Positions 27,963-37,422 of a stretch of DNA of 64,000 nt are shown in pieces. The notes beneath the pieces are model-generated. The model saw nothing but the letters and a program-made list of their open reading frames with translations. It had not been told where the DNA came from and ran no database searches. Source of the DNA: Alcanivorax sp. DP30. Its GTDB lineage: Bacteria; Pseudomonadota; Gammaproteobacteria; Pseudomonadales; Alcanivoracaceae. The position numbers and the translations under genes are program-made. The stretch covers positions 337,817 to 401,816 of the forward strand of contig NZ_WTUY01000003.1 of the NCBI RefSeq assembly GCF_009882945.1. Reading direction: 5' to 3'. Position 1 is the first letter of the stretch; every line of letters begins with the position of its first letter.

Positions 27963-29294
27963 ATGGATGCAGCAGTTACGATTCTTAACCAGATAAGTGG
28001 ATTCCTGTGGGGATGGCCGGCACTGATCTTGATCGCCGGCACGGGGATATACCTGACCCTCGTGTTACGTTTCCTCCCAATTCGACAGCTCGGGTTTGGT
28101 TTCAAACAGATGTTCGGTCCCCAGACCGGAGTCGGCACCATCGGCGCAGGCGCAGCCCTCGCCACCTCCCTGGCGGCCACCATTGGTACCGGCAATATTG
28201 TCGGTGTGGCAACGGCCATCCATTCTGGCGGTCCTGGCGCCCTGGTGTGGATGTGGCTAATCGCCCTGGTCGGCATGGCCACCAAGTACGCCGAAGCCGT
28301 ACTGGCCGTGCACTACCGGGAAAAGGACCATCGCGGCCAGTACGTGGGCGGCCCCATGTATTACATCCGCAATGGCCTGGGCAAGAACTGGGGCTGGATG
28401 GCCATCGTCTTCGCCTTCTTCGGCATGTTTGCCGGCTTTGGCATCGGCAACACGGTTCAGGCCAACTCGGTTGCCCACGGCCTCAACGACAGCTTTGGCA
28501 TGCCCACCTGGGTCACTGGTGTGATTCTGGCCGTGCTGGTGGGAATGGTGGTTCTTGGGGGCATGAAGCGGATCGCCCATGTGGCCACCGTGATCGTACC
28601 GTTCATGGCCCTGGCCTATCTGCTCGCCGGGCTGGTCGTACTGGTGGACCACGCCAGCGCCATCCCTGCCGCTCTGGCACTGTGTTTTGAAAGCGCCTTT
28701 ACCGGCACCGCGGCGGCTGGCGGGTTTGCCGGCGCGCTGGTCAAGGAAGCCATCCGTTTTGGTGTGGCCCGTGGCATCTTCTCCAACGAAGCGGGCCTGG
28801 GTAGCGCGCCCATCGCCCACGCCTCAGCCAACACCGATCACCCGGCACGCCAAGGCTCCATCGCCATGCTGGGCACCTTTATTGACACCATTATCGTCTG
28901 CTCCATCACCGGCCTTGCCATCGTCTCCACCGGGGTATGGACCAGTGGCGCAGAAGGCGCACCGCTTTCTTCCATGGCCTTTGCAGCCACTTTTGGCGAC
29001 TTCGGCAACATCATTGTGGTGTGCGGGCTGGCCATTTTTGCCTTCACCACCCTGCTGGGCTGGAGCCTGTATAGCGAGCGCTGCACCCAGTTCCTGTTTG
29101 GCGAAAAGGCCATCGTGCCTTTCCGGATCCTCTGGGTGCTGGCAATCCCGGTGGGCGCGTATGTGAGCCTGGACTTCGTATGGGCACTGGCGGATATCAT
29201 GAACATCCTGATGGCGATCCCCAACCTGGTCGCCCTGCTGCTGCTCTCTCCCATCGTGGTCATGCTCAGCCGGGAGTTTTTTGCCAGGAAATAG
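27963..29294 (+). CDS. Sodium:alanine/glycine symporter (AGCS family)
   Basis: A 443-residue inner-membrane transporter with about 11 hydrophobic segments. The family signature around IGTGNIVGVATAI (about 75-87), GGPMYYI (about 128-134) and GIFSNEAGLGSAPIAHA (about 277-293) is intact. AGCS members take up alanine or glycine with sodium, as expected for a marine organism. It starts 198 bp from the divergent DUF1631 gene, in an AT-rich promoter region. A heptamer array starts ten bases after its stop codon. Confidence 0.92.
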   Translation: MDAAVTILNQISGFLWGWPALILIAGTGIYLTLVLRFLPIRQLGFGFKQMFGPQTGVGTIGAGAALATSLAATIGTGNIVGVATAIHSGGPGALVWMWLIALVGMATKYAEAVLAVHYREKDHRGQYVGGPMYYIRNGLGKNWGWMAIVFAFFGMFAGFGIGNTVQANSVAHGLNDSFGMPTWVTGVILAVLVGMVVLGGMKRIAHVATVIVPFMALAYLLAGLVVLVDHASAIPAALALCFESAFTGTAAAGGFAGALVKEAIRFGVARGIFSNEAGLGSAPIAHASANTDHPARQGSIAMLGTFIDTIIVCSITGLAIVSTGVWTSGAEGAPLSSMAFAATFGDFGNIIVVCGLAIFAFTTLLGWSLYSERCTQFLFGEKAIVPFRILWVLAIPVGAYVSLDFVWALADIMNILMAIPNLVALLLLSPIVVMLSREFFARK

Positions 29295-29303
29295 AGCTTG
29301 CGG

Positions 29304-29382
29304 GTCGGACGTCTGAAGCCGGACGTCCGACGCCAAAGGCAAAACCCGTTGCACGCTCCGTAGGAGCCTGCCTGCAGGCGAT
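29304..29382. repeat. Heptamer array (GTCNGAC dialect) and a REP-like unit
   Basis: Four units (29304-29331), such as GTCGGAC and GTCCGAC, lie ten bases after the symporter stop. A REP-like unit with core GCCTGCCTGCAGGC follows at 29360-29382. Confidence 0.8.
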
Positions 29383-29525
29383 ACTGAGTTGATAACGAAG
29401 TCCACAACCGCCAACCGGGCACGTCTGCAGACAAAGCGAATTAACACCCAACCCAAGCACTGGTATCCTCACGGCCCGGCACCTTGCAGGAAATGCTGCG
29501 CACATGAGCCGTGATCCTGGATTTT

Positions 29526-29595
29526 TGTGGGAACGTGCTTGCACGCGAAACCGTTATGTCAGAGTACGCCATTCGCGTGCAAGCACGCTCCCACA
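29526..29595. repeat. REPIN-like inverted pair
   Basis: Two 24-bp arms (29526-29549 and 29572-29595) are inverted copies with one mismatch. Each contains its own palindrome GCTTGCACGC or its complement. The 22-bp spacer holds no gene. This layout is that of REP doublets mobilised by RAYT transposases in pseudomonads. No RAYT gene is in the window. Confidence 0.85.
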
Positions 29596-29681
29596 GTGAC
29601 CCTGATCGTCAATGAGCAGCGTTACACCCGCTCGCGGGCCGTTTTTGATATCACCGTCACAGAATCAGAGAGATTACACCC

Positions 29682-30524
29682 ATGAGCCAGCCCCTGCCCG
29701 ACTACATCCGTGATGACATCGCCCGGAACGTGGCCTTTGCGCTGGAGGAAGATATCCGCGACGGCGATATCACCGCCCAGCTGATCGACGCTGACAGCGC
29801 CAGTACCGCCACCATCATTACCCGCGAAGACGCCGTCATGTGTGGTGCAGCCTGGGCTGACGAGGTATTCCGCCAGCTCGGCGACGTAAAAGTGGAGTGG
29901 CACGTGAAAGACGGAGACCGGCTAGCCCCCGACACCACCCTCTGCACCCTCAGCGGCAACACCCGCCAGATCCTCACCGGCGAGCGCACCGCCCTGAACT
30001 TCCTGCAAACCCTCATGGGCACCGCCACCACGGCTCGCCGCTACGCCGATGCCGTAGCAGACAGCCGCGTCACCATCCTGGACACCCGCAAGACCCTACC
30101 CGGCCTACGCGCCGGCCAGAAATACGCCGTCCTCTGCGGCGGCTGCCAGAACCACCGCATCGGCCTGTACGACGCCTTCCTGATCAAGGAAAACCATGTG
30201 GCAGCCTGTGGCGGGATCACTGCGGCCATTGAGCGGGCACGGGCATTGGCGCCGGAGAAAAAGATTATCGTGGAAGTGGAAACGCTGGAGGAGCTACAGG
30301 AAGCGGCTGGGCTCAACCCTGATCAGATTATGCTGGATAACTTCAGTGCTGATATGCTGAGCGCAGCGGCGAAAACCGGCGTCGGATCAGCACTTGAGGT
30401 TTCGGGGAATCTGACTATTGAAAATGCACACGCCCTTCCCTCTGACCGAGAGTGGTTTCTGTCCTCTGGTGCGCTGACCAAACATGTTACTGCCACGGAT
30501 CTGTCACTTCGTCTGACAAAATAA
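29682..30524 (+). CDS. nadC: Quinolinate phosphoribosyltransferase
   Basis: Makes nicotinate mononucleotide from quinolinate and PRPP, in NAD synthesis. The 280-residue product has DTRKTLPGLR (about 131-140), the GGCQNHRIGLYDAFLIKENH block (located only by name, about 152-171) and EVETLEEL plus DQIMLDNF near 205-225. The C-terminal SGALTKH is present, but the residues before it read PSDREWFLS where the family normally has AETGVDFIS. Base composition also drops over the last 200 bp. It sits between ampDE-DUF1631 and the pilin region, as in pseudomonads. Confidence 0.95.
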   Translation: MSQPLPDYIRDDIARNVAFALEEDIRDGDITAQLIDADSASTATIITREDAVMCGAAWADEVFRQLGDVKVEWHVKDGDRLAPDTTLCTLSGNTRQILTGERTALNFLQTLMGTATTARRYADAVADSRVTILDTRKTLPGLRAGQKYAVLCGGCQNHRIGLYDAFLIKENHVAACGGITAAIERARALAPEKKIIVEVETLEELQEAAGLNPDQIMLDNFSADMLSAAAKTGVGSALEVSGNLTIENAHALPSDREWFLSSGALTKHVTATDLSLRLTK

Positions 30525-30635
30525 GCCAGCGACGACCAATATATGTGAAACTGTCTGACCAATTTCTGGGTCTACGGATCACTTTTCACAAGCGTCAAAA
30601 TACTGACAGGATTGCTCCACTGTGGGTTGCGAGCG

Positions 30636-31871
30636 ATGAATTACAAAACAAAAAAAGCCAACAATAAACCAAAGCTCCTCGTCCTGGCGTCAACCTATCC
30701 CAGATGGGAAAATGACCATGAGCCAAATTTTGTACACAAGCTCAATCAGCAACTCAGCGATCATTATGACATCACCGTAGTCACCTCCATCGCACCGGGA
30801 GCAAAGCCAGAAGAAACCCTGGACTCAATAAAGATCAAACGGTTCAGGTATGCCCCAAGACATCTCGAGACGCTGGTATACGGAGGGGGGATACTGACCA
30901 ATCTGCGCCAGCACAAATGGAAGTGGGTCTTGGTGCTTCCCTTTCTCGTTGCAATGGCGATTCGCACCCGTAAAGAAATCAAAAAGCAAGCTCCGATAGC
31001 TATCCACTGTCACTGGATCATTCCCCAAGGCCTTGTGTTATGGCTATTAAGCCTGTTCCTAAAGCTCCCACCTGTTCTCATCACCTCTCACGGAGCAGAC
31101 CTTTTCAGCCTTAAAGGCAGCGCTGGAACCTGGATAAAGAGAAAAACCCTGCAAATCGCGGACGCGATCAGCGTAGTAAGCACGCCGATGAAATTGGCAG
31201 CATCGGAACTCGGAGCCCATGAGAACGCCACGTACATTGCGCCAATGGGGTTTGAGTTCCCTGAGCCGAAAAAAGGAACCCTGCCAAAAAGAACCCCCAG
31301 CGAAGTGCTTTTCGTTGGCCGCCTGGTTGAAAAAAAAGGGCTCAAATACCTAATCGAAGCCATCCCCCAGATTCTGGAAAAAGTGCCTGACTTTACCCTG
31401 AGGGTTATCGGTGATGGCCCTGAGAGAAGCGCACTGGAGGCGCTGGCGGACAACCTTTCTGTTGCAGAAAAAATCAATTTTATGGGCGCCCTGCCTCAAA
31501 CCGAACTTCCCAGCTACTACCAGACTGCGAGCCTATTCTGCGCACCTTTCATTGAAGCGGAGAATGGAGATGTGGAAGGCTTAGGGCTGGTAACCCTGGA
31601 AGCCATGAGCTTCAAGTGCCCCGTTCTAATCGGGGATGTGCCAGCAATAGCGGATGTAATACCCGCCGAACACAGACAAACCTGCATTGCTTCTCCCAAA
31701 AACCGAAATGAAATCGCGACAAAAATCATCAGAAAACTGGCGAGGAACACATCCGAAGAAGAGATTACCAATCTAAAAGCACATGCAATGGATAATTTTT
31801 CATGGGATGCATCCAGGAATACTTATCTGAAAATTCTGGCAAGTTTAGAGAAACACAATAATAAACCCTGA
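30636..31871 (+). CDS. GT4 family glycosyltransferase
   Basis: A 411-residue retaining glycosyltransferase with two Rossmann-like halves (GT-B fold). The C-terminal half has GRLVEKKGLKYLIEA (about 236-250), the IGDGPE loop (about 270) and the EX7E pair in EAENGDVEGLGLVTLE (about 310-325). A hydrophobic stretch near residues 98-140 suggests membrane association. Start at 30636 (MNYKTKK); a TTG at 30612 is possible. AT-richer than the flanking nadC, and first gene of the accessory block. The donor and acceptor sugars are unknown. The next GT4 gene follows by 23 bp, so they are probably co-transcribed. Confidence 0.85.
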   Translation: MNYKTKKANNKPKLLVLASTYPRWENDHEPNFVHKLNQQLSDHYDITVVTSIAPGAKPEETLDSIKIKRFRYAPRHLETLVYGGGILTNLRQHKWKWVLVLPFLVAMAIRTRKEIKKQAPIAIHCHWIIPQGLVLWLLSLFLKLPPVLITSHGADLFSLKGSAGTWIKRKTLQIADAISVVSTPMKLAASELGAHENATYIAPMGFEFPEPKKGTLPKRTPSEVLFVGRLVEKKGLKYLIEAIPQILEKVPDFTLRVIGDGPERSALEALADNLSVAEKINFMGALPQTELPSYYQTASLFCAPFIEAENGDVEGLGLVTLEAMSFKCPVLIGDVPAIADVIPAEHRQTCIASPKNRNEIATKIIRKLARNTSEEEITNLKAHAMDNFSWDASRNTYLKILASLEKHNNKP

Positions 31872-31894
31872 ATTCTAACGCCAAGGAGCGACAT

Positions 31895-33001
31895 GTGAAA
31901 ATACTGGTCATAACCAAAAGAAAGTACACAGGCAAAGACTTGCTTGATGACCAGTATGGCAGACTCTTTGAGATACCCGCCGAATTAGCCAACCTTGGAC
32001 ATGACGTAAAAGGCATTGCGCTAAGTTACACAAAGGAGAAGGAGGGCCTGTATCAATGGAATAACAGACCCAACCTTTGCTGGCATTCGTTAAATGCGCT
32101 TCCGTTTGGGCTCATTAACTATTCAAGGCATGTCGACCAAATAGCCAAAAGCTGGAAGCCTGACATTATCTGGGCAAGCTCTGACATGATCAACGTGGCT
32201 CTAGCAAACAAATGGGCGAAGAAAAACCAGGTCCCTTTAGTTGTTGACCTATACGACAACTATGAAAGCTTTGGGCTATCAAAGCTACCGCTGCTTGGCA
32301 ACCATTTCAAAAAAATCTGCCGTGAAGCAAGGGGGGTTACAGCCGTAAGTAACGCACTACTGAGAAAGGTAGAACGTGATTATGGCCGGTATTCCGGCTG
32401 TCAGCTAATCCCGAATTCAGCACGAACCGATTTGTTTTACAAGAGAAAAAAATCCGAAAGCAGGGCAAAGCTGGGACTTCCTCAAGAAGCAACCATCATC
32501 GGCACAGCAGGCGCCATCACTAGGCACCGAGGGATCGAAGACCTATTTAAGGCATTCGAATACCTGGCCAGTCATCACCCCAATATATGGATGGCCATTG
32601 CCGGCCCAAAAGATAATTTCTCAAAACGGTATAGACATCCAAGACTGATAGATTTGGGCATTCTCGATCTTGAGCAAGTACCGGATCTACTTTCCTCATT
32701 GGATGCGGGCGTCATATGCAACAAGGCTTCAGACTTCGGCGATTTTTGCTCGCCTCTTAAGCTAATGGAGTTTCTCAGTGCCGAAATACCGTTTGTTGCT
32801 GCAAATACCGGAGATATCGCGGAGCATCTGAATCAGGACGAAAGGTATTTATATAGGCCCGGAGACTGGAAAGAACTTGCCGGAAAAATCGAGACTCAAC
32901 TTACTGGCAATTTTGAACGCAGCACACTACCCAAAGCAAGGAACTGGAAAGATTCCGCCAGACGCTTCCACCAATTTTTAAAAGCTGTAAATATTGATTA
33001 A
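31895..33001 (+). CDS. Glycosyltransferase (GT4-like)
   Basis: A 368-residue GT-B-type glycosyltransferase. The N-terminal MKILVITKRKYTGKDLLDDQYG leads an acceptor-binding domain. The C-terminal half has IIGTAGAITRHRGIEDLF (about 201-218) and SPLKLMEFLSAEIPFVA (about 288-304), which contains the Lys-Glu pair of family 4. GTG start at 31895 with AAGGAG upstream. Codon use is AT-rich like its neighbours. It converges with the pyruvyltransferase gene across a 75-bp gap with no clear terminator. Substrate unknown. Confidence 0.8.
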   Translation: MKILVITKRKYTGKDLLDDQYGRLFEIPAELANLGHDVKGIALSYTKEKEGLYQWNNRPNLCWHSLNALPFGLINYSRHVDQIAKSWKPDIIWASSDMINVALANKWAKKNQVPLVVDLYDNYESFGLSKLPLLGNHFKKICREARGVTAVSNALLRKVERDYGRYSGCQLIPNSARTDLFYKRKKSESRAKLGLPQEATIIGTAGAITRHRGIEDLFKAFEYLASHHPNIWMAIAGPKDNFSKRYRHPRLIDLGILDLEQVPDLLSSLDAGVICNKASDFGDFCSPLKLMEFLSAEIPFVAANTGDIAEHLNQDERYLYRPGDWKELAGKIETQLTGNFERSTLPKARNWKDSARRFHQFLKAVNID

Positions 33002-33076
33002 TTCACTTGAAATCGACAAAGATAGCATAGTAAGAAGAAGCGACAATTCATAACAGAAAAATGACTCACAACCCTC

Positions 33077-34108
33077 TTATTCTTTTTTATCAGAACGCGA
33101 TTTCACTTTGACAAGAAGATCATTTAGCTTCTTGACATTATGACGAAACACATCTTCGTCACTCAGCTGCCCACCAAACCGTGCCGCCTCCGCCAGCCTC
33201 TCTGCAGCAGAACTAATATATCGTTCATTGAAGGCTGTAAAAAAAAATCGCTCCACAAATGCCAATATCTTATCAGGAAATTTGTAAAATACAGCGCGCG
33301 ACAAAGACTCATAGAGCGGCCACCACCGCCTGCTTTTGTAGACTTTCATCCGATAAAATTCATCGATAACCACATCAGGCTTGGATTCATTCATAAAATA
33401 GCAATCGCCATATAGTCGCAGTGATTTGTTACGCACTGATTCTCGTAAAGAACTACTTCCCAAAATCCAAGGCTTGTAAGTTATATTTATGGTTTCAGTC
33501 CAGTCGACCCACTTGAATGTGTTGATATGATTGGAGCTCACCACTGGCACCCATGGCACCCGCATAGCATCGGCAATAATTGCTGCGTGCATAGCATCAG
33601 CCAGAACCAGCTTTGATTGACGTATTCTATGTATGACCGATCTAGCGTCATCCTCGGGATTAACGAAACCAACACCAGAGCGTCGACAAGCCTCTTCCCA
33701 GAGGCCGGACTGGAGAGCCTTGTGATGCGGTATAAAAACAACACCTTTTCGGTCAGTTTCAGGAATTGGCTGAAACTCTGGCAGCAAGCTGAGCAGTGCC
33801 GCACCATCAGTAACGCCCTTGTCTTCACTTAGCCCCAAAACGCGGGCACTTAGTGGACCACGCACACAAAGAATATCCCAGTTATCATCACCAAAATTTT
33901 CAGGCGGGGCACCGTACCCTACCCCACTGCTAAATACGACCCACCTTTTATGTTTGGGCATCAAGACTGAATTGATGATTGTTCCTATTCCAGAAAACAA
34001 AAAATCCTCATTACCATCAAAAAAACCAGGAAGCAGCTCGTCCCAAATCCATTCGTTAAGATCATCGCCAAAATTCCCCTTGGCCGATTTATAGTAATAG
34101 ACCTTCAT
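33077..34108 (-). CDS. Polysaccharide pyruvyltransferase-family protein
   Basis: A 343-residue cytoplasmic protein. The opening MKVYYYKSAKGNFGDDLNEWI is typical of the polysaccharide pyruvyltransferase family, as are the NFGDD motif, the central CVRGPLSARVLGL (about 99-111) and ADAMHAAIIADAMRVPWVPV (about 170-189). The family adds ketal-linked pyruvate from phosphoenolpyruvate to sugars of exopolysaccharides or lipid-linked glycans, although some members have other roles. Last gene of the minus-strand glycan set, 32 bp after the sulfotransferase gene. Confidence 0.82.
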   Translation of the reverse strand: MKVYYYKSAKGNFGDDLNEWIWDELLPGFFDGNEDFLFSGIGTIINSVLMPKHKRWVVFSSGVGYGAPPENFGDDNWDILCVRGPLSARVLGLSEDKGVTDGAALLSLLPEFQPIPETDRKGVVFIPHHKALQSGLWEEACRRSGVGFVNPEDDARSVIHRIRQSKLVLADAMHAAIIADAMRVPWVPVVSSNHINTFKWVDWTETINITYKPWILGSSSLRESVRNKSLRLYGDCYFMNESKPDVVIDEFYRMKVYKSRRWWPLYESLSRAVFYKFPDKILAFVERFFFTAFNERYISSAAERLAEAARFGGQLSDEDVFRHNVKKLNDLLVKVKSRSDKKE

Positions 34109-34140
34109 TTACTGACTCGATGCATAGGAGCCAATCCTCT

Positions 34141-34971
34141 TCATCCTAACCAACCCTTACCGGTTGACCGACGCAGGATTGACTCTTCAATAAAACGCCT
34201 CTTCCACTCAGAGTTAAGGTTATCTGACTGAGGCTTTTTCAAGTATGCTTTATTCACGTGAATAACACTGTCCGCAATACCGACATGCTTGGCAATTTGC
34301 ATAACTATCTCATCTGGCGATCTGCAAACGTCTTCAAATTTCAAGTTCAGATAATTAATATCATTCAAGGCAAAAAAATACCTCCAGGAAGCCTCATCAC
34401 TGATCGTCCTGGAGAGTTTTTTTTGAATCAACTTCCGATTATATTTCAGCCTCCCCCTTTCCTCGACATCGGATATATATGCCCCACTCTGCTGTGCTCT
34501 AGCCGCTGATACAGCTTGAGAAAGCTTATCTTCCCTGGTCAGGAAAACGAAAGAGAAATCGGACAGATCAAGCCCTGAATACTGATCAAGAAACCGACAA
34601 AAAAATCCCATTTGCGACCAGTGCAGTTTTATTCCAAAACACCCATTAGGAGAGGTTCGCTTCCTTAGAATAAAATCAATATGATTCTTTTTTTCCGCCC
34701 TATCCTGCCAGAATGGAATATTGACAGGGTTGAAATACTCCAACGGATAACCAAATTGTCCTGTCGAGTACAACAAGTGGCCAAGATAATGGCTGCCAGA
34801 CCTTGGCGTAGAGCAGATCACATACTGATGCCCTCCTGCCCCGGCAAAATCAGAGAAATCGTGGACAGCCTCAAATTGCTCCATCCAAAGAGCAGTCTTA
34901 CGTCTACGCCCGCCATGGGGTATCAATTTTTTCGCTTTCGTAAAGCCGTAATTGAAAGTATCCCTAATCAT
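34141..34971 (-). CDS. Stf0-like sulfotransferase
   Basis: A 276-residue enzyme expected to move sulfate from PAPS to a carbohydrate. The PAPS 5'-phosphosulfate loop reads STPRSGSHYL (about 54-63). The 3'-phosphate region reads FLTREDKLSQAVSAARAQQSG (about 145), a pattern of the Stf0 family that sulfates trehalose or other sugars. A Tyr/Trp-rich acceptor region follows. I chose ATG 34971 over a TTG at 34980. It lies 13 bp after the flippase stop and 32 bp before the pyruvyltransferase gene, so the three probably form one operon. Confidence 0.8.
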   Translation of the reverse strand: MIRDTFNYGFTKAKKLIPHGGRRRKTALWMEQFEAVHDFSDFAGAGGHQYVICSTPRSGSHYLGHLLYSTGQFGYPLEYFNPVNIPFWQDRAEKKNHIDFILRKRTSPNGCFGIKLHWSQMGFFCRFLDQYSGLDLSDFSFVFLTREDKLSQAVSAARAQQSGAYISDVEERGRLKYNRKLIQKKLSRTISDEASWRYFFALNDINYLNLKFEDVCRSPDEIVMQIAKHVGIADSVIHVNKAYLKKPQSDNLNSEWKRRFIEESILRRSTGKGWLG

Positions 34972-34984
34972 GAAAAACAAACCC

Positions 34985-36262
34985 CTAGATTGCAGACGGC
35001 TTTATCCTCAAATTTCTGTAAACTGAAATGCCAAGCATAGCATTCCATACCACCAATCCAACACTAATACCCACTGCTGCCCCCGATGCACCATAATGAG
35101 GTATCAAGAGAAGACACAAACCAACAGAAACAAGCAAAGCCACAACATGACACTTCAAGGTCTCACCCTCATGATTGGTCATAGTCAACAAAATTCCAAC
35201 CGGGCCACAGAAACCTTTCACTATCTGGCCAAAAGCAATAATACTCAGCGGCTGGGCAGCTATTGCAAAAGGCTCGCCGTAAACAAGCGAAAGCAATGGT
35301 TCACCCCAAAGAATGAAAGCCATCGAGAATGGCAAACAAAGAAGAAAGGTCGCTCTCGCAGAGTGTCGCGCCAGCAATTGCATCCTTTCCATATCGCGAT
35401 TCTTCCACGCAACAACAATATGTGGGGCAATAACGAAGTTAGAAATAATCACCGGAAGCACAATAAGCTGTGAAAACTTTTCAGCAACTCGCATTGCCGC
35501 CACTTCCGCATCAGTACTCAAAAACCCAACAAGCACAGTTCCAATGTTAAGATTCAACACTGCAAAAACCTGAAGCAAGCCGAACGGAAGTAGTGCTGCC
35601 AACCATTGCTTGTTCCTGAACTCTGGCTCTGAGCCATGTGCCGCTTTTGGCAACAACCTCCGTAAGATGAACACTGCAGAGATCATGGCAAATAATGCCG
35701 ACACAACATGGGCACTCAGAGCAGCCAGCAAATTCAAATCGAACAGGGTGTTGAGTACAAATAGAGAGACAAGCAATAGTGCTGGCTGCACTAGCATTTC
35801 AGGAAGCACCGCCATTGAAGGCACCCCCAAACCTCTCATAATACCTTGTCTGACAGCGTTCAATCCATTAAGCCCGACAAGAAGCAAAACCAAAGGAAGC
35901 ACGAAGCCATAGCCCGTTAGAGGAAAAAGTCCCAACAGAAAAAAAACAAAACAGACAAGAGTAAGAAACGCAGAACTCAAACCCACCCAACGGTATGCAG
36001 ATTTGATCCCTCCTTGGAAAAGCCCCCACTGCTTTAGCTCGATATAGCCAGCCATTTCTCTGGTAAGTAATTGCGGCAGCCCTGCCGCTATCGGCAACGC
36101 CAAAAGTGGCACCAGCGACATAATAAAGGAGTACTGCCCAAACACCTCAACACCCAATGATCTTGCCAACAGCACACTAACCAAAAAGCCGACAAGGAGT
36201 GCAAAAGCGTTAAACACACCAACGCTCAAAAAGTTCTTAATCAACCGACTCCTCAAACCCAT
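34985..36262 (-). CDS. Polysaccharide/oligosaccharide flippase (MATE/MVF-like, Wzx-type)
   Basis: A 425-residue membrane protein with about 12-14 hydrophobic segments and no catalytic motif. The N-terminal LLARSLGVEVFGQYSFIMSLVPLLALPI and the central block from LLPFGLLQVF to ATFLLCLP follow the RfbX/Wzx pattern. Such proteins move undecaprenyl-linked glycans to the periplasmic face. The starts at 36265 and 36262 (tandem ATG) both have GGAGGA very close; I chose the second. Together with the sulfotransferase and pyruvyltransferase it suggests export of an anionic repeat unit. No Wzy or Wzz partner was seen. Confidence 0.85.
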   Translation of the reverse strand: MGLRSRLIKNFLSVGVFNAFALLVGFLVSVLLARSLGVEVFGQYSFIMSLVPLLALPIAAGLPQLLTREMAGYIELKQWGLFQGGIKSAYRWVGLSSAFLTLVCFVFFLLGLFPLTGYGFVLPLVLLLVGLNGLNAVRQGIMRGLGVPSMAVLPEMLVQPALLLVSLFVLNTLFDLNLLAALSAHVVSALFAMISAVFILRRLLPKAAHGSEPEFRNKQWLAALLPFGLLQVFAVLNLNIGTVLVGFLSTDAEVAAMRVAEKFSQLIVLPVIISNFVIAPHIVVAWKNRDMERMQLLARHSARATFLLCLPFSMAFILWGEPLLSLVYGEPFAIAAQPLSIIAFGQIVKGFCGPVGILLTMTNHEGETLKCHVVALLVSVGLCLLLIPHYGASGAAVGISVGLVVWNAMLGISVYRNLRIKPSAI

Positions 36263-36558
36263 CATTCCTCCGAGACCGGCATAACATCGAGCTTTCCATA
36301 CTCTCACTGACTCAATTCGATTGAGTGATTTCTTCTTTAAGAATATGCGGAGGAAAATGTCGGCAAATCACACCTCCAAGCACACTGCAGAAGCCCCCCC
36401 GAAAAAATCGAACAGCACCCAAGGGGCTCATCCACGAAACAACTAATCCACCCTCTTGAATTAGCATAATAGAAAAATTGAACCATGCATGGACGACTCT
36501 CAATCTCGCAGGGGAGTACATTATAGCTATAGAAACAATAGAACCTCGGCAACAGCCA
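36263..36558. other. AT-rich gap in the glycan block
   Basis: No gene supported. A minus-strand open frame of 84 codons (36312-36566) overlaps the GT2 end and has no recognisable domain or ribosome-binding site. The region may carry the flippase promoter, but I could not assign boxes. Confidence 0.4.
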
Positions 36559-37422
36559 TCAACCATTATCCTTGTACATTAAAGCCGTTATTTGTTCGGA
36601 TATGAGCCCCATCAGGAAAACCATCACACCGCCCGTGTATAACAATGCGCTCATGTTCGTGAATCGACCGATTGAGAAGAATGTATATCCATACCACGAT
36701 GTCGCCAAGAAAAACAAAAAAACGGCAATAGGAAGAAAGAGCTTAAGTGGCGAGAATAATGTTCCAATCTTGAATATGATCAACAGAAACCTAACGCCAT
36801 CTTTTAACAAATGAATATGGCTTTTCCCTATTCGTTTTGCTGCATGTATAGGCTCATAGGCTACAGAGTAGCCCGCCCTGAAAAATGCCATTGTGCTAGT
36901 TGTCGGGTATGAGAAACCATTTGGAAGCAAGTAAAGAAACTCCCTGAATTTCTCAGCTTTGACAGCACGAAATCCAGAAGTAAGGTCCTCAATTCTTTGC
37001 CCTGTCATATAGGTTGCCAAGCCATTATAAAAACCATTGGCCAAACCGCGACCAAGGCTTGCCTGAGAACCTGACTGACGAGCCCCAACTACCATGTCAT
37101 AGCCACCACTCATCTTACGCAGCAGCCTTTGAATATCCTCAGGGTTGTGCTGACCGTCAGCATCCATGAAAACAATCACATCACCTTTTGCAGCTCGCGC
37201 ACCCGTTTTAATCGCGGCGCCATTACCTTTGCTATACGGATGACATACGACCGTAGCTCCAGCGCCAGCAGAAAGGTCTGCGGTATCATCGGTTGAGCCA
37301 TCATCAACAACAATAATCTCGGCATCCGGATACAATGTCCGGATTTTTTCGACTGTTGCCCCCACTGCAGCAGCCTCATTTTTTGCGGGAAGAACAATTG
37401 AGAGGGAGCTATCTTTAATCAT
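36559..37422 (-). CDS. Polyprenyl-phosphate sugar synthase-like GT2
   Basis: A 287-residue membrane-anchored GT2 enzyme. The GT-A domain shows SIVLPAKNEA (8-17), VVDDGSTDDT (about 37-46) and the metal-binding DADGQH (about 80-85). Two hydrophobic segments close the protein (about 205-245 and 255-280). This is the layout of enzymes that load one sugar onto undecaprenyl phosphate, like dolichol-phosphate mannose synthase. The frame starts inside the GT-C gene (8-bp overlap), so the two are coupled. A GT-C enzyme normally uses exactly such a lipid-phosphate sugar. An ATG at 37434 is possible. Confidence 0.85.
   Translation of the reverse strand: MIKDSSLSIVLPAKNEAAAVGATVEKIRTLYPDAEIIVVDDGSTDDTADLSAGAGATVVCHPYSKGNGAAIKTGARAAKGDVIVFMDADGQHNPEDIQRLLRKMSGGYDMVVGARQSGSQASLGRGLANGFYNGLATYMTGQRIEDLTSGFRAVKAEKFREFLYLLPNGFSYPTTSTMAFFRAGYSVAYEPIHAAKRIGKSHIHLLKDGVRFLLIIFKIGTLFSPLKLFLPIAVFLFFLATSWYGYTFFSIGRFTNMSALLYTGGVMVFLMGLISEQITALMYKDNG

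Noticed and set aside
36312-36566. 84-codon minus-strand open frame in the glycan block
   Set aside because: No ribosome-binding site and no domain similarity; overlaps the end of the GT2 gene.
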